From: Magnolia sinica
Taxonomy: Eukaryota > Streptophyta > Magnoliopsida > Magnoliales > Magnoliaceae
Direction of reading: 5' to 3'
Length of the DNA: 64,000 bases
NCBI RefSeq assembly: GCF_029962835.1
Contig: NC_080582.1
Span: forward strand, 72,350,177-72,414,176
The first letter of the stretch is position 1. Each line of letters starts with the position of its first letter. The position numbers were made by a program, and so were the translations under genes. Below are positions 12,560 to 22,577 of the stretch, one piece after another. The notes beneath the pieces were generated by a model, which searched no databases, was not told the origin of the DNA, and saw nothing but the letters and a program-made list of their open reading frames with translations.

Positions 12560-12889
12560 ATAAAGGTTATATGTGCTTTGCTAGGCGCGCAATAAAGCTC
12601 ATGTACACGCCACACATATGCCAGCATGGCACAAATGTGCAATCCAATCCATCCATCAAGTTAATCTGACGTTCTACATGTTTTACCAAAAATAAATTTG
12701 ATTCACTCAGCATGTGGGCCCGAATATTAGAAATGGGTGGATGGGAATTTTTCAGAGCCGTACATTTGTTTTGCTAACCGTGGGCCACTTGACGAGTGGA
12801 TCAATTTGATTCTTGGACTAGGGCATCAATGTAATGGTCCTGTTTTGATGGATAGATTTGAGGTCAGACTTATGATGCTATGAGGCACA
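12560..12889 (+). mobile_element. Foldback MITE, left part (right arm at 21759-21835)
   Basis: The segment around 12565-12650 contains GCAATAAAGCTCATG and CATATGCCAGCATGGCAC. It is an inverted, roughly 75%-matching copy of 21759-21835, which reads CATATGCATGAGCTTTATTG in the other direction. If the CACTA element between them is removed, the arms and a loop of about 240 bp form a hairpin element of about 400 bp. Its own target duplication could not be read. Confidence 0.55.
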
Positions 12890-12964
12890 TACTACAAGAA
12901 AGGAAGGATTAGCTATTGGTTGGGGAAACCTTCGCCGGCGAGTAGTAAAACTAGCCGCGGGCAA

Positions 12965-13193
12965 AGGGTACTTATAAGACCGAAAAAAAAACCCCTGCAT
13001 CTCATTCTTTCCATCTCCCCGCCGTGCGCCGACTATCTTTGCACCTCTCCCTTTCTGCTCGCGCCTCTTCCTTTCCACTGGATTTGCGTGTGCCTCTCCC
13101 TCTCCCTCTCTCTCTCTGCGTCTCTCCCTCTCTCTCTCTCCCTCTCTCAAAACCTAGCCCTTAGTCACTCTCACTCGATTCCCCCCCCTCCCC

Positions 13194-13239
<46 letters not shown>

Positions 13240-13310
13240 ACCCTAGTCATCCCTCTTTCTATCTCCTCGGCCCTCTACTGCAGTTCGGCCTTCGGTTGCC
13301 AGGTATGATG
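12965..13310 (+). promoter_or_regulatory. Possible captured promoter and CT-rich 5' leader
   Basis: Just inside the CACTA left end a TATA-like CTTATAAGACC (12970-12980) is followed by pyrimidine-rich sequence typical of plant 5' leaders, including AAAACCCTAGTCAT (13236-13249). A GT-type donor (CCAG|GTATGATG, 13301-13310) follows. This looks like a host gene's core promoter, leader exon and first intron start. No start codon linked to a known protein follows, so the gene is not identified. Confidence 0.35.
13083..13236. repeat. (CT)n microsatellites
   Basis: Long CT runs interrupted by short unique sequence lie within the leader-like block. The Ser/Leu-rich and Arg/Glu-rich frames here come from the repeat. 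Confidence 0.9.
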
Positions 13311-14502
13311 TAAGGTTTTTCCCTTCTCACTGTTGCGTTTTGCAATTTAGAATACCTGATTAGGGATATGCATTGTCGAATCCCTAAGTAGGAATTTTTA
13401 TAACAAATCCCTAATTAGGGATGTGTGTTGCCGAATCCCTAGTCTGCTGCAAGGTGTGATTAGCCCAGGCAGAGTTGTGGTTATCTATTGCGTGCTTAAT
13501 GGGCTTGTTGCATTGTGGTTTGCATGTTGTGTGTCTGATAGGGGTAGAAGCAAACCCACTGAGTATGCATACCCTTGTTAGCTGAAATAACACCGCTGGA
13601 TTTATTTATTATTATTATTTTTTGGATAGGGGCACCACTGGGTATTTTTCGTCTCCATCCTGCAATAATGTCCACCTATTTGATAGTTATAGAAGTCTGG
13701 CTTTTGGTTTATGATCCATCTAAACTATCCATAATGTGTCCAGATTACTTTGAATTACTTGTATGCCACGTGTACAGTATCTTAGTGCCTGGGTATCATC
13801 CATCACACTTTGCCAGAGTATCAAAGGTTCTTCTCATATTAAATATGAAATTATACCTTATGCTAGTTAAACAGCCTTCAACCAAAACCCAAGGCCCTGT
13901 TTGGCAGCCACTTAACAATGACTTCATCTCATTTTAGTTAATGGTAATTATGTATTAGAGATTTGGACAGTGCTTGGTGGACCCCACAATGATGCATGTA
14001 TTTTAGCTATGCGGTCCATTCACTTGGATCATTATTTTAGGGCAAGAGCCTAAAAAAGAGTCATATCCAAATCTCAGGTGGACCATACTGCAGCAAAACA
14101 ATGGTGATTGAGGCCCGACCATTTTTGTAAATAGAGTTGAGCGTGCTCTTCTTTTTTTCCTTTTTTTTTTTTTTTTGGCAAAATTGTAGTTGGAAAATAT
14201 CTTTAAATAAAGTTGCCTTTTTCAAATTGTAAGTCATAAATTATTTTTTGCAAGTGATGAATTTTTTTAAAATAAAATTTCATTTTTTCTTGATTCAAAT
14301 GCATTTATAACCACTGTATAAAGCACTGAAAAACATTCAATGTGTAGTGCCTAAAAGCTTGTTCCTGGTTGGAAATGTAAAGAGCTGGAATATTTTCCAA
14401 CAAGTTGTAACTTCATCTTTTAGCCTCCTTTCCATTATTCTTCTTTTTGTTACAATTTTCAATCTAAAGCATGGTACCGTCCTAGGTAACTGGAAAATGC
14501 AG
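13311..14502. other. CACTA interior, intron-like sequence
   Basis: AT-rich sequence without a recognised exon. At about 13882 a motif GGCCCTGTTTGGCAGCC resembles the end of a Harbinger/hAT-type MITE, but I could not find its partner end. A poly-T run lies at 14157-14176. Confidence 0.35.
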
Positions 14503-14666
14503 GTTCAAAATATCAAAATATAAATTACAATGGAACAGTACAAGGCTTGAAGTATATATGGAGAACTGAGGGTTTTCGTAGCCTATTTAAAGGCAATGGT
14601 ACCAATTGTGCACGGCATAGTGCCAAACTCGGCAGTCAAGTTTTTTAGCTATGAGCAAGCATCTAG
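14503..14666 (+). pseudogene. ADNT1: Mitochondrial adenine nucleotide carrier exon fragment (ADNT1-like)
   Basis: An exon bounded by TGCAG| and |GTTTGG encodes NYNGTVQGLKYIWRTEG, LFKGNGTNCAR and, in a shifted frame, VPNSAVKFFSYEQAS. This is the first-repeat region of the plant AMP/ATP carrier ADNT1 and its mitochondrial carrier kin. That family moves adenylates across the inner mitochondrial membrane with three repeats of two membrane helices, so one piece cannot function. A frame break near 14620 separates the last two motifs, and a small change near 14515 disrupts the start. It lies inside the CACTA element in plus orientation. A weak match to a later carrier exon near 15595-15640 could not be confirmed. 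Confidence 0.82.
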
Positions 14667-16417
14667 GTTTGGTTTCTTTGCATTGAATCATTTTCTTGCC
14701 TTGTTTGAAGGCTGATGCCAATATCTCTTTCATTTTATTTGTGCTGGTTGATGTCTATGAATGTATAACATTTTGTCATGATTAATGTCAAGTTCTTTAG
14801 ACATCTATGTTCGATGCCTATGATCCTTGTTTTAGTAAATGGCATAAAAGTCCCCTCATTTACTTGGAATGTTATTGTAAGAGTGCATGACATAATCATC
14901 AAACATGCCATCCTTTTGGCTTTTTATATTGTTGCTAAAGATTAATTTATTAGAATGCCTATTAAGTAGCTCACAAGTAAAAATATGACAAAAAAAAAAA
15001 ACAAAAAGATTTGTCTTATGCCACCATACATATTCACATGCACATGAACATAGCAGGTGGAATTGGCAGTTGGATTGCTTTGAACTAAACGGTGGCAAAA
15101 AAAATGGCTCAGGGTCCAGTTCTGGTTTTAAATAGTTGATTGAATTTTTTATTGATTTTCCTTTTGTCTTTGAACACATGGGTTATACATTTGAATCTGA
15201 TTGCTAACTTTATGGATGTTTGGATGAGAAGATTTTGGAGTTGTGTTTAATTGCTTTGGAAAACATTTAGGTGCCTTAGACAATGGTTTAACAATCATAC
15301 CAGCAATGTCGTTTTAGAGACAATGGGCCATTAAAAAATGACAAAAATGCCATTTTCTCTGGCCATGTCTCTCTATAATCTATTCGTGCATGCCTAACCT
15401 ACCCATGATTTTCTTTCCCGGTCTTCTGACATGCTCAGCTTCAGAAATTGTCTAAACAGAACCAACAGAGCAAAAATTCAGATTCATGTTGACCAACCAT
15501 TCCAAGTTTCTTGATTGATATTTATAGCTCTCCAAGTTAGTCCTTAATTTAAGTCAATCATGGCAGAGATGTTGGTAATATGGATTCCTTGCGCAGAGTC
15601 CTTTATATTGCACGGGTGGTATTTGGAGTCATTCTACAACAGCCTCCTATGAGGGAAGCTCCGACTTCATGCCATTTGCTGACATAAGAAATGAAATCTT
15701 CATCTGAAACCCCTGTAGATGCCTGTAGCAGGATAGAAAAGGAACGAGAAGTTGAAGTATTTTCAGTAAGCATTTTGTGGGCATCTAAAATGCAGAATTA
15801 CATGAAATTTGGTTCCATGTCACTAGCATCTTAGACTAGTTTATTCTATGGCTAAGACTGCATTAGTACTTTGTAGACAATTTAACAATCGAGTTGTTGT
15901 CTAGCTCCCATGAAAAATGGAACTAAACAAAGAAAAGAAGGAATTTCTTAATATTGGAGAATTGGTTGTGTTCATGTTCCACATGTTTTGAAATGACAAC
16001 GCAATTGCTGAGTTGCCACCTAGCTGGTCCACATGTTTTGAAACACAGCAAACTTATAGTATAACCATTTGATCATTCCATTGAAATGGTAGCTTGTATT
16101 ACTGTTGAGTCCATCTCAATCTTAAAGAATATGCACTCTAGAAGGTAAGCATACATATCAAATGCCCAGGGATTCAAATTCCATGATATGCTTAAATTAT
16201 AGAGGCTGATACATATACAATAAAATCACATACGTGCTACATTTTGTGGTAGAGATATACAATTCATGAAGTCTTGGAGAAATTTGCCTTTTCTATTAGT
16301 CATAGTTTTTCTGTTTCTGTTTCCAACACCATGCTTCTGTGTCTTATATTAGTTACGTCCACAGAGGTGTGAAGCCTAAAAATTTTCTACAGGATCAGAG
16401 AACGTGCTCTGATACCA
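14667..16417. other. CACTA interior, no confirmed exon
   Basis: AT-rich, intron-like sequence. A short block at 15595-15640 faintly resembles the ALYKGW segment of adenylate carriers but is too degraded to call. Nothing else is recognised. Confidence 0.3.
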
Positions 16418-16599
16418 TGTTGACTGCGGACAATTTTATGTGATAGAATGCAATATATGATATTTATAAACCTCTAGTACCAAATGCAGGAAGAATCTAG
16501 AATAGCTAGGAGGATTGGAGAGATCCAGAAAGCAATACAGTTGCAAGTTTGCCATCACAAAAGAATTACAGGAATGCCATTACAAATCATCCCTCAACA
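16418..16599 (-). mobile_element. Short Copia-type LTR with adjoining primer-binding site
   Basis: The 182-bp segment has ends TGTTGA and TCAACA. Directly to its left, 16405-16417 reads TGCTCTGATACCA, the reverse complement of the initiator-Met tRNA primer-binding motif TGGTATCAGAGCA. On the minus strand this is LTR then PBS, i.e. a 5' LTR. A TATA-like TTTATAAA sits inside. Almost no internal region follows, so it is a fragment nested in the CACTA element. Confidence 0.6.
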
Positions 16600-17543
16600 A
16601 GTACAGCTTTGTCTGTTAATATGCACAGGTGATTGATCTTTCTCAAAGTATCTGGGTATCATGATTCCAGGAAATCAGTACCAGTTCATGTGAAATGGAT
16701 CGATTATACTTTACCTGGCCGTGTTTCCATTTGTATGTATTTTCAATGCATCTTAGGTGAGCATGTGCCTGTTGTTCTGTTTTTTGTTTGCATATTTAGC
16801 TGATATACTTCACTGAAACCTAATTTGATTTTCTTTTTTATTCCATAAGTTTTGTGTGCTTGTGTGTTTTGTTATGTTGGTGTATGCTTTCTACAGTTGG
16901 GTTTGTTCACATATCGCTTGTACATTGATGTCACGCTCTTTACATATGGTGCCTGTAGGTTTCCAGATCAATAGGATATGCATACTTGAAAACACCAGAA
17001 TTTACTCTGTACAATTAACAAATTATGATTTCTATAGTGCTTTTCTAGTTTTCCATATGGAAAGATGATGATTCAAGTTTTTTTTTTTTTTTTTTTTTAT
17101 ACACACACACACACTCATAAATATGAAGCTGAGAGTCTGTCATGTAAATGTGTGATCATTTTTTGGCATATTTACCTCTTTACATAATGGGATAAGATAG
17201 AGTACCAGGTCACTTTTCTCACATCATGTCATAGGTGTGAAGGAGCTTGAGGCAAAATGGATTATGTCCCGAGAATGCCATAAATGGTTCAGATTTAATG
17301 GAAAAGGGCTAGAGTTGTGAATGGCTACATGTTCAATATTTCCTAGATCCGATATTCCAATCTTATGGGATTTTTTTATGTTGTTTCCCCAAATTCACAG
17401 CTTTAGGGCTTTCTTGCTAACCTTGGTAGAGCTTAAAATAGTATTTACGGCTGAATCCCTTCTATGATGGTTGCGTGCCATGATCTTAGCAAGTAACAGA
17501 AAATACACAATAGATGTATAGATGCAATTCTCATATCTTACAG
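16600..17543. other. CACTA interior, no confirmed exon
   Basis: AT-rich sequence with a poly-T run (17080-17098) and a short (AC)n run (17101-17114). No recognised coding piece. Confidence 0.35.
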
Positions 17544-18215
17544 GAATGCTTGGTGCCGGGAACAACCAATGTGTATTTTACAGTCCAAATTCAATCTTGA
17601 CCTTCCTGATCCTTGATGGGAATCCTAGCCCTGGCCTGATCCTTGATGGGAATCCTAGCTCTGGTAAGATTCCTGATTTCATCGGGAACTGGATACAAAT
17701 CAACAGACTGTAAAAACTTTATTTGATTTGTTTTCAACATAAAATGCTTCTATCTGAGAAGATCTATATGAACTATCATTTTGAACCACTGCAGGCTTAT
17801 GCCAGGCACGTCTATGACGGGACGTATTCCTTCTAACATCGCTCTCTTGGTGAATCTAATATGTTCTTCTTTTGTTGCTGCTTTATTGCTTGGAATTTCC
17901 TTGAATTTATACCCAGTCATGGAAGTAGTATGATATGAATTACCTTTTTGAATCCAATATGTTTCGATTTTCTGGAGGATATCTGATTTGAAAAGATCAA
18001 GTATGTCTTTCCCTTCATTGGAGAATATGGCCAACATGGAGACATTGTGAGTTGAATGGATATAACCCTGATGGTGTAAATATATTATTTTTTGTTGATT
18101 CTTTTGCTCATGAAGTGTCTATCTTGGTTGTGTTCTGCAGGGTACTAAAATTGCTTGATTTCTGACGAAATCCCGTCATATATTTGGAGCAGAACAAGGC
18201 AAATCAATTTCCTGT
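17544..18215 (+). pseudogene. LRR receptor-like kinase (LRR-VIII-2-like) exon fragments
   Basis: Three consecutive exon pieces keep acceptor sites and LRR phase. Exon A (17544-17709) ends SSGKIPDFIGNW then a GT donor. Exon B (17795 to about 17862, after CTGCAG) gives MPGTSMTGRIPSNIALLVNL. Exon C (18141 to about 18215, after CTGCAG) gives VLKLLDF and, after a frame break, DEIPSYIW. The order DFIGNW, then GTSM-G-IPS-IALL-NL, then LK-LD, then EIPSYIW fits the ectodomain of plant LRR-VIII-2 kinases, membrane receptors with a malectin-like domain. A 30-bp tandem duplication in exon A (17605-17664) repeats LILDGNPSPG/LILDGNPSSG in frame. Kinase exons are absent. Confidence 0.72.
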
Positions 18216-18556
18216 AATTTATTTTGGACAAATCTTTTATATGTTGGCATCTACCAGAAAATCATTGTTTATTTTTTGTCACAGACTAGAAGAAAAGCTC
18301 TTGGACATGGAGACCATGGATATTCTAAGGCAGCAGGCCTTGTTAAAAGCACTTGTAAAACACAGGCCGAAACAGCTATTACAGAAAAAATGATCCATTA
18401 TGTATAGGAAGGTGATATTCATTTTCTTTCTCCAATTTTGCTTGAGATGGGCTTTCTTGCTTTTTGTTGTGCAATTTTGTCAAGTGGTTTTGCCTATTGA
18501 TTGGCTGGCCGAAGATGTGTGCCTTTGTCAACCTATTGAATGTTTCTTTTGAGCAG
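18216..18556 (+). other. Possible captured piece, unrecognised
   Basis: An open stretch at 18284-18390 (DMETMDILRQQALLKALVKH) looks protein-like but matches no family I can name. The other frame through it (KALGHGDHGYSKAAGLVKST) is equally unrecognised. It could belong to the LRR gene or to the fumarase piece that follows. Confidence 0.25.
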
Positions 18557-18606
18557 CTTGCGCAGGGTGGTACTGCTGTGGGAACTGGATTGAATTCCAA
18601 AAAAAG
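18557..18606 (+). pseudogene. FUM1: Fumarase exon fragment
   Basis: A 50-bp exon between GAGCAG| and |GTATGA encodes LAQGGTAVGTGLNSKK. This is the class II fumarase signature region (family consensus LAQGGTAVGTGLNTKKG), with T to S at one position. Fumarase converts fumarate to malate in the mitochondrial TCA cycle, and this segment is near the substrate-binding site of the tetramer. No neighbouring fumarase exon was found on either side, so it is an isolated captured exon. The splice junctions are intact. Confidence 0.8.
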
Positions 18607-19801
18607 GTATGAATTTTTCTGGGTTTTAAGCAGTGTGATTTGTTATGGTAGTTATGTACTCATCATTTCTTACAATCTTCATATCTGGGATACTGTTTCT
18701 TCTTTTTTGACTAATTTGAAAACACAACCAAGACTTTTTTATATACTTTTTTACTTGTAGTGTAAGGTTTAAAAGGGATGTAGTGTATGGTATTGAAAGT
18801 TTTAATTTCATGCTGTTTTTTGTCTTGCGAGATGTAAGTTGCCCCATCGGCTTTACTAATATAGAATGTTCTAGATTATTTATATTGTCAATTGATCTTT
18901 ATAGTTCCCATCCTTATTCACTGTCTCTCATTATGATGTTTATGCAGGTGAAAGACGTCTTCTTTCCCTGGATTTGATGTTCCCCTTACTCATCTGAGCT
19001 AGTCCCTTCCCCTTTTTAATGTTTTTTATTTTTTATTTTTTATTTTTTATTTTTTATTTAACAGTTATTGATTTGGATCCTCATTTCTTGAGTAGTTTTT
19101 AATGAAGGATCTAAAATTAAGCTAGGGAAGAAAGAAGATGAAGAAGCTGATGAAATATAGCAGGTAAAATAAAATAAAATAAAATAAAATAAAGTTGCCT
19201 TTACTAGATTCGGCCAAATAGTTATTCTTAACAATGCAATTTCAATGTTATTTTTTTGAAATCTTCTTGACTTGGCATATGATTGGATCATCTGAATATT
19301 AGCAAATCCATCTTGAAACTAAGTTGCCACTCTGACTTGAGAATTTTACATTTTTTGCTCTTAGAAACTTAGAAAAAAAATCCAAAAGATAACAAAAGTG
19401 AGCCTATCCAAAGACTAGTGCAGCCACAACGAAGTATGAAATTTTTATTTCAATGTGTTATGGTAGAAAGGGTTAGGGCTTAACTTGAACCAGGGAATTA
19501 GAATCTGGAAGCAAGCAACAAGTCGTATTGATTTTCATAACACTTAACTGATCTTAAAAGGCACGTGCTAGCATTTATTTCACATAGGGCATCTCTCATT
19601 GCTGATTTCTATTTGCATTTCTATAGAATCTATACTTGATATGGGATTATATGTATCAAGTTTCTTGGAAGGATGTCAAATAATGCTAAGTCCATGGAAA
19701 TTGTACAAAGTAATTTTTAGAGCTTAATTTAATTTCTTGAATAGTTGTTTTCAATTGATTTTCATGCCATGCTAAAATTGGTTTCATTGTTCTTGTTGCA
19801 G
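18607..19801. other. CACTA interior with pentanucleotide repeats
   Basis: AT-rich intron-like sequence. It includes a (TTTTTAT)-type run at 19023-19060 and an (AAAAT)n run at 19167-19193. An acceptor-like TATGCAG| near 18947 starts a short open stretch with no recognised family. Confidence 0.35.
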
Positions 19802-19944
19802 TACCTATGGCAGTTATTGCTTCTTTTAGGAAAATGAAAAAGCTTGTCCAAGACATTTCATTGGTTGAGGCTGCACTTAGGACCTCGTCTCAGCTTGTAA
19901 GTTTAGCATGCAGCCTCTAAGCTTTTTCAAATCCATTATCCAGT

Positions 19945-20018
<74 letters not shown>

Positions 20019-20132
20019 GCACGAACACACATCTTATTTCCATTGTCCCTTCACGTGCAGGTTGTAAGTTCCGATGGAAAGAAAGTGAAGTGATTGCATG
20101 CATTACCAGACATTGACATCGAAGATGCAAAG
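19802..20132 (+). pseudogene. La-related protein 6 (LARP6-type) La-domain exon fragments
   Basis: Exon A (19802-19896, acceptor GTTGCAG, donor |GTAAGT) encodes PMAVIASFRKMKKLVQDISL followed by VEAALRTSSQL. Exon B (20061-20132, acceptor GTGCAG, donor |GTATTT) encodes VVSSDGKKVK, a stop, then LHALPDIDIEDAK. This is the C-terminal half of the La motif (VP-IASF-KMK, ALR-SS, VS-DGKKV-R), as in plant LARP6 RNA-binding proteins. The intron of 164 bp contains CT/CA microsatellites. The stop sits where the family has a basic residue (KKV-R/K-R). The RRM that should follow is not present. Confidence 0.8.
19949..20016. repeat. (CT)n(CA)n microsatellite
   Basis: A compound repeat in the intron between the two La-domain exon fragments. 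Confidence 0.95.
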
Positions 20133-20231
20133 GTATTTCTATGATGGCTTCTTGATAATTTTCACAGCAATCTGATACATGACTGCCATCCCAAAAAAGC
20201 TATAAACTTCTTAAGGTGTATGTTCATCTGA

Positions 20232-20350
20232 CTCTATGCTCTGTTTCCCTCTGTCGACATAATCTCCTAGGAATAGGTAGTTGGCATCTGTTGGAAAACC
20301 TCCATATTCAAACAGTCGTAGGAGGTTCGAAAATTGCCAATGTATGTCGC
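20232..20350 (-). pseudogene. PP1 serine/threonine phosphatase exon fragment
   Basis: On the minus strand, after a CAAGCAG acceptor, the sequence encodes [20 protein letters not shown] then [20 protein letters not shown]. These are the GDIHGQ and GDYVDRG metal-binding motifs of PP1 catalytic subunits (plant TOPP). The catalytic-core Asp/His pair of GDIH and the DYVDRG motif are intact, but GDIHGQ reads GDIHWQ. The first base pair of the exon is lost relative to a CGDIHG start. No GT donor follows SIE, so the downstream edge is truncated. Orientation is opposite to the other captured pieces. A short second copy of the LFEYGGF coding sequence lies inverted at 20730-20750. Confidence 0.82.
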
Positions 20351-21407
20351 CTGCTTGACAGCGGAAGAAGAAGAAGAAAACCCATTCATTTGACCAGACA
20401 GAGAATAACAAGTCAAGAGCTAATATTCCAAACATTGAAATGAAATAGGAAAAAATCAAAGAGAAAAGATGCAAATCATTCATGAAGTGGAAGATGATGT
20501 GAGATAGGATGTAAGCTATTTAACTCGGGGGTTGTTTGGATGCCTGTAAATGGTTTAAGTTGTAAATGATTGTCTGCGTTTGGATAGCCACTTTTCCTTG
20601 GAACAAATGCTTTAAAATATTGGGTGAATGGCCTGCATCCTATGTATATGTATAGCCCCAACTGATCAGCAGATGGTTGGTATTCTGGGTAGAACACACG
20701 GAATATGTATGTGATATCCACTCAAACCACTGTTTGAATATGGAGGTTTTTCTGGTAATGTAGCTGACTGGACTAGGAATGCTGGTTGTTCTGAATGGTT
20801 GTATCAACTAAGCTTTAATAAAGCACACTATCTTTCCAAAAAGAATGAGGGTGGAAGCTTTATCTGATCGGTAACCTTCAAATAGATAGTGAAAAGGAAT
20901 ATTATTACCAGAACATACCATTTTCTGAATCATAGGGAAATTAACCTTTTTGCAGCAACAATTTTAGAAAATTTTGAGAATAGTCTATTTATTGACTCCT
21001 CTTTTGTGATGATGTTACACGTATCATTTGCTTGTTTTATCATTAATATTTCATATCTGGTAAATGTAGGCTTGATTCAGTAACTTTAGAAACATGGATT
21101 TATATGTTGAATGTTTAATTCTTTATACTCTATTTATATGATTATTCATTTCAATATATTAATTGATTTCCATTTCCCTTTCTTAGTCCTTTCATTTATG
21201 GTATTCTCTCATTTTGTGGGCTGCAGGTCAGGCAGATTTGCTAGGCTTCAACGGATTCAATGCTCATCGGGCCCATGAGCAGCCTTATTCATCGCGCCCA
21301 CATTGCATCATTTGATAACATCTCCTGTGAAAGAGAAGGCCTGAGGAAGGATGATAACATTCGCAGTGTAAAAAAAAAAAAAACTAGGATACATGAGTCA
21401 CCTTTTC

Positions 21408-21438
<31 letters not shown>

Positions 21439-21640
21439 TGCTGACGAAAAAGATTTGCTCTATGGCTACGGGTTATCGGTAGCCATGAGTTCTATAACTA
21501 TGGATTTAATTCGTAGCCATGTGTTTTTAAATATATAGCTACGGTTAACCTATGGATTATAACCATAGCTAGATTCAGCTACGGATTTTATTCGTAGCTT
21601 TTCATAGAGTTTCAATAAAAAGTTGACGATTTAGCAGCGT
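20351..21640. other. CACTA interior right of the PP1 piece
   Basis: Contains TTGTTTGGATGCC-type MITE-like ends (20525-20600), an inverted echo of the PP1 exon (20730-20750), and a CT run (21414-21436). Imperfect repeats of a GCTACGG/CCGTAGC-type motif occur at 21460-21600. A stretch after TGCAG| at 21225 is open for about 30 codons but unrecognised. Confidence 0.4.
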
Positions 21641-21758
21641 CCAGCACAACCGTCAGTAAAGCCTTTACCGATGCCACCTTTACCGGCTGTTACCTGACTG
21701 CGGGCAAAGGCTTTGCCGGCGGTTTTGACCGCCGGTAAGGGCCAATTTTCTTGTTGTG

Positions 21759-21835
21759 ACATGCGGCATATGCATGAGCTTTATTGCACACGCACGTGTG
21801 CTTAACAAAGCTCAGGTTATATATTTGGTGCACCA
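21759..21835 (+). mobile_element. Foldback MITE, right arm
   Basis: Inverted partner of the left arm at 12565-12650. It begins exactly at the CACTA border and ACA target duplication, which supports CACTA insertion into a pre-existing foldback element. Confidence 0.55.
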
Positions 21836-22259
21836 GAGCATTGGTGCTTCTTGTGTGAGCTCCTGACACATGGCATAATATTTCATTAGTCCATGATCAA
21901 ACCATTTGTTGGGTGGGTCTGTAGATTGGCAACAGTAGAAAATTGCTACATATCATACTATCTTAGCCTTTCGATAGCTTACAAATAGATGTTAGAAGAA
22001 ACCATTAGCAACTAGTGAATGGGAAAGAACTGGCAATGCGATCCATGCATAGTGTTCCAACTTGAGCAAAACACACCCAATGAATGGTTGGGATAATGGG
22101 CCACTATGCCATTTAAATCACATGATGAAATTAGTTGTTGTCCTCAGTTTAGATTTCTGCTTATATAAAATGTCACTAAGTAGGCTGTAGCATATGTTTC
22201 TACATTATTTAGAACTTCCCATATTGTTCTTAGTAACAACACATAATTTGATCATGCAG
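21836..22259. other. Spacer, no recognised feature
   Basis: AT-rich sequence ending in the acceptor of the next exon piece. It is likely intronic remnant of the deaminase-like gene. Confidence 0.3.
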
Positions 22260-22372
22260 TTGATCTTTACAAAGTAAAGCATCCGTTGACCCTGCACATT
22301 GATGACCCAAGGGTATTCTCTACCAACCTTTCTCACAAGTACAAACTGGCTGCTTCAACATTTGGCATTGAT
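22260..22372 (+). pseudogene. Adenosine/N6-methyl-AMP deaminase-like (ADAL/MAPDA) exon fragment
   Basis: After an ATGCAG acceptor the sequence encodes DLYKVKHPLTLHIDDPRVFS then TNLSHKYKLAASTFG. This matches the C-terminal active-site region of plant ADAL/MAPDA (family pattern KHP-L-CTDDSGVFSTSLS-EY-LA). These enzymes deaminate N6-methyl-AMP to IMP in the cytosol. The paired Asp residues of the metal and substrate site are kept, but the flanking C-T and S-G are changed. No other exon of the gene was found, so it is a relic. It lies 0.5 kb right of the CACTA element and is not part of it. Confidence 0.72.
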
Positions 22373-22577
22373 ATTATTCATGTTACTAAGGCAATTCACG
22401 ACATGTACCATCATGGTTAATGTGTGCATGATCTCAGCCAGGCATCAGTTAGGCACACCATGAACACACCTTAACATCCATCTAGGTGTTATATTATATT
22501 CAGGCTACATTTCAGGCTGCATATGATGACACTTGATATGCAGGCACTCAGAAATTGTACATGTTGTATTTATCATT

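Larger units (their letters stand above)
12890..21758 (+). mobile_element. CACTA-type DNA transposon carrying captured host exons (Pack-CACTA), 8869 bp
   Basis: The left end reads TACTACAAGAAAGG (a CACTA terminus with its first base changed). The right end, read inward on the minus strand, is CACAACAAGAAAATTGG. Both sides are flanked by the 3-bp direct repeat ACA (12887-12889 and 21759-21761), the size expected for CACTA/En-Spm. Subterminal GC-rich blocks with shared GCGGGCAAAGG and CGCCGGC motifs occur at 12925-12970 and 21690-21740. No transposase was recognised, so the element would be non-autonomous. The interior holds splice-bounded exon pieces of at least five unrelated host genes, which indicates capture at DNA level rather than by retroposition. 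Confidence 0.72.

Noticed and set aside
12878-13246. Two overlapping Ser/Leu- or Arg/Glu-rich frames of about 100 codons
   Set aside because: Driven by the CT microsatellite in the leader-like block of the CACTA element.
15595-15640. Possible second exon of the ADNT1-like carrier
   Set aside because: Only a few residues resemble the ALYKGW segment, and several indels would be needed. Not enough support.
12890-21758. An intact host gene spanning the exon pieces
   Set aside because: The pieces belong to at least five unrelated protein families, one is on the opposite strand, and several contain stops or frame breaks.
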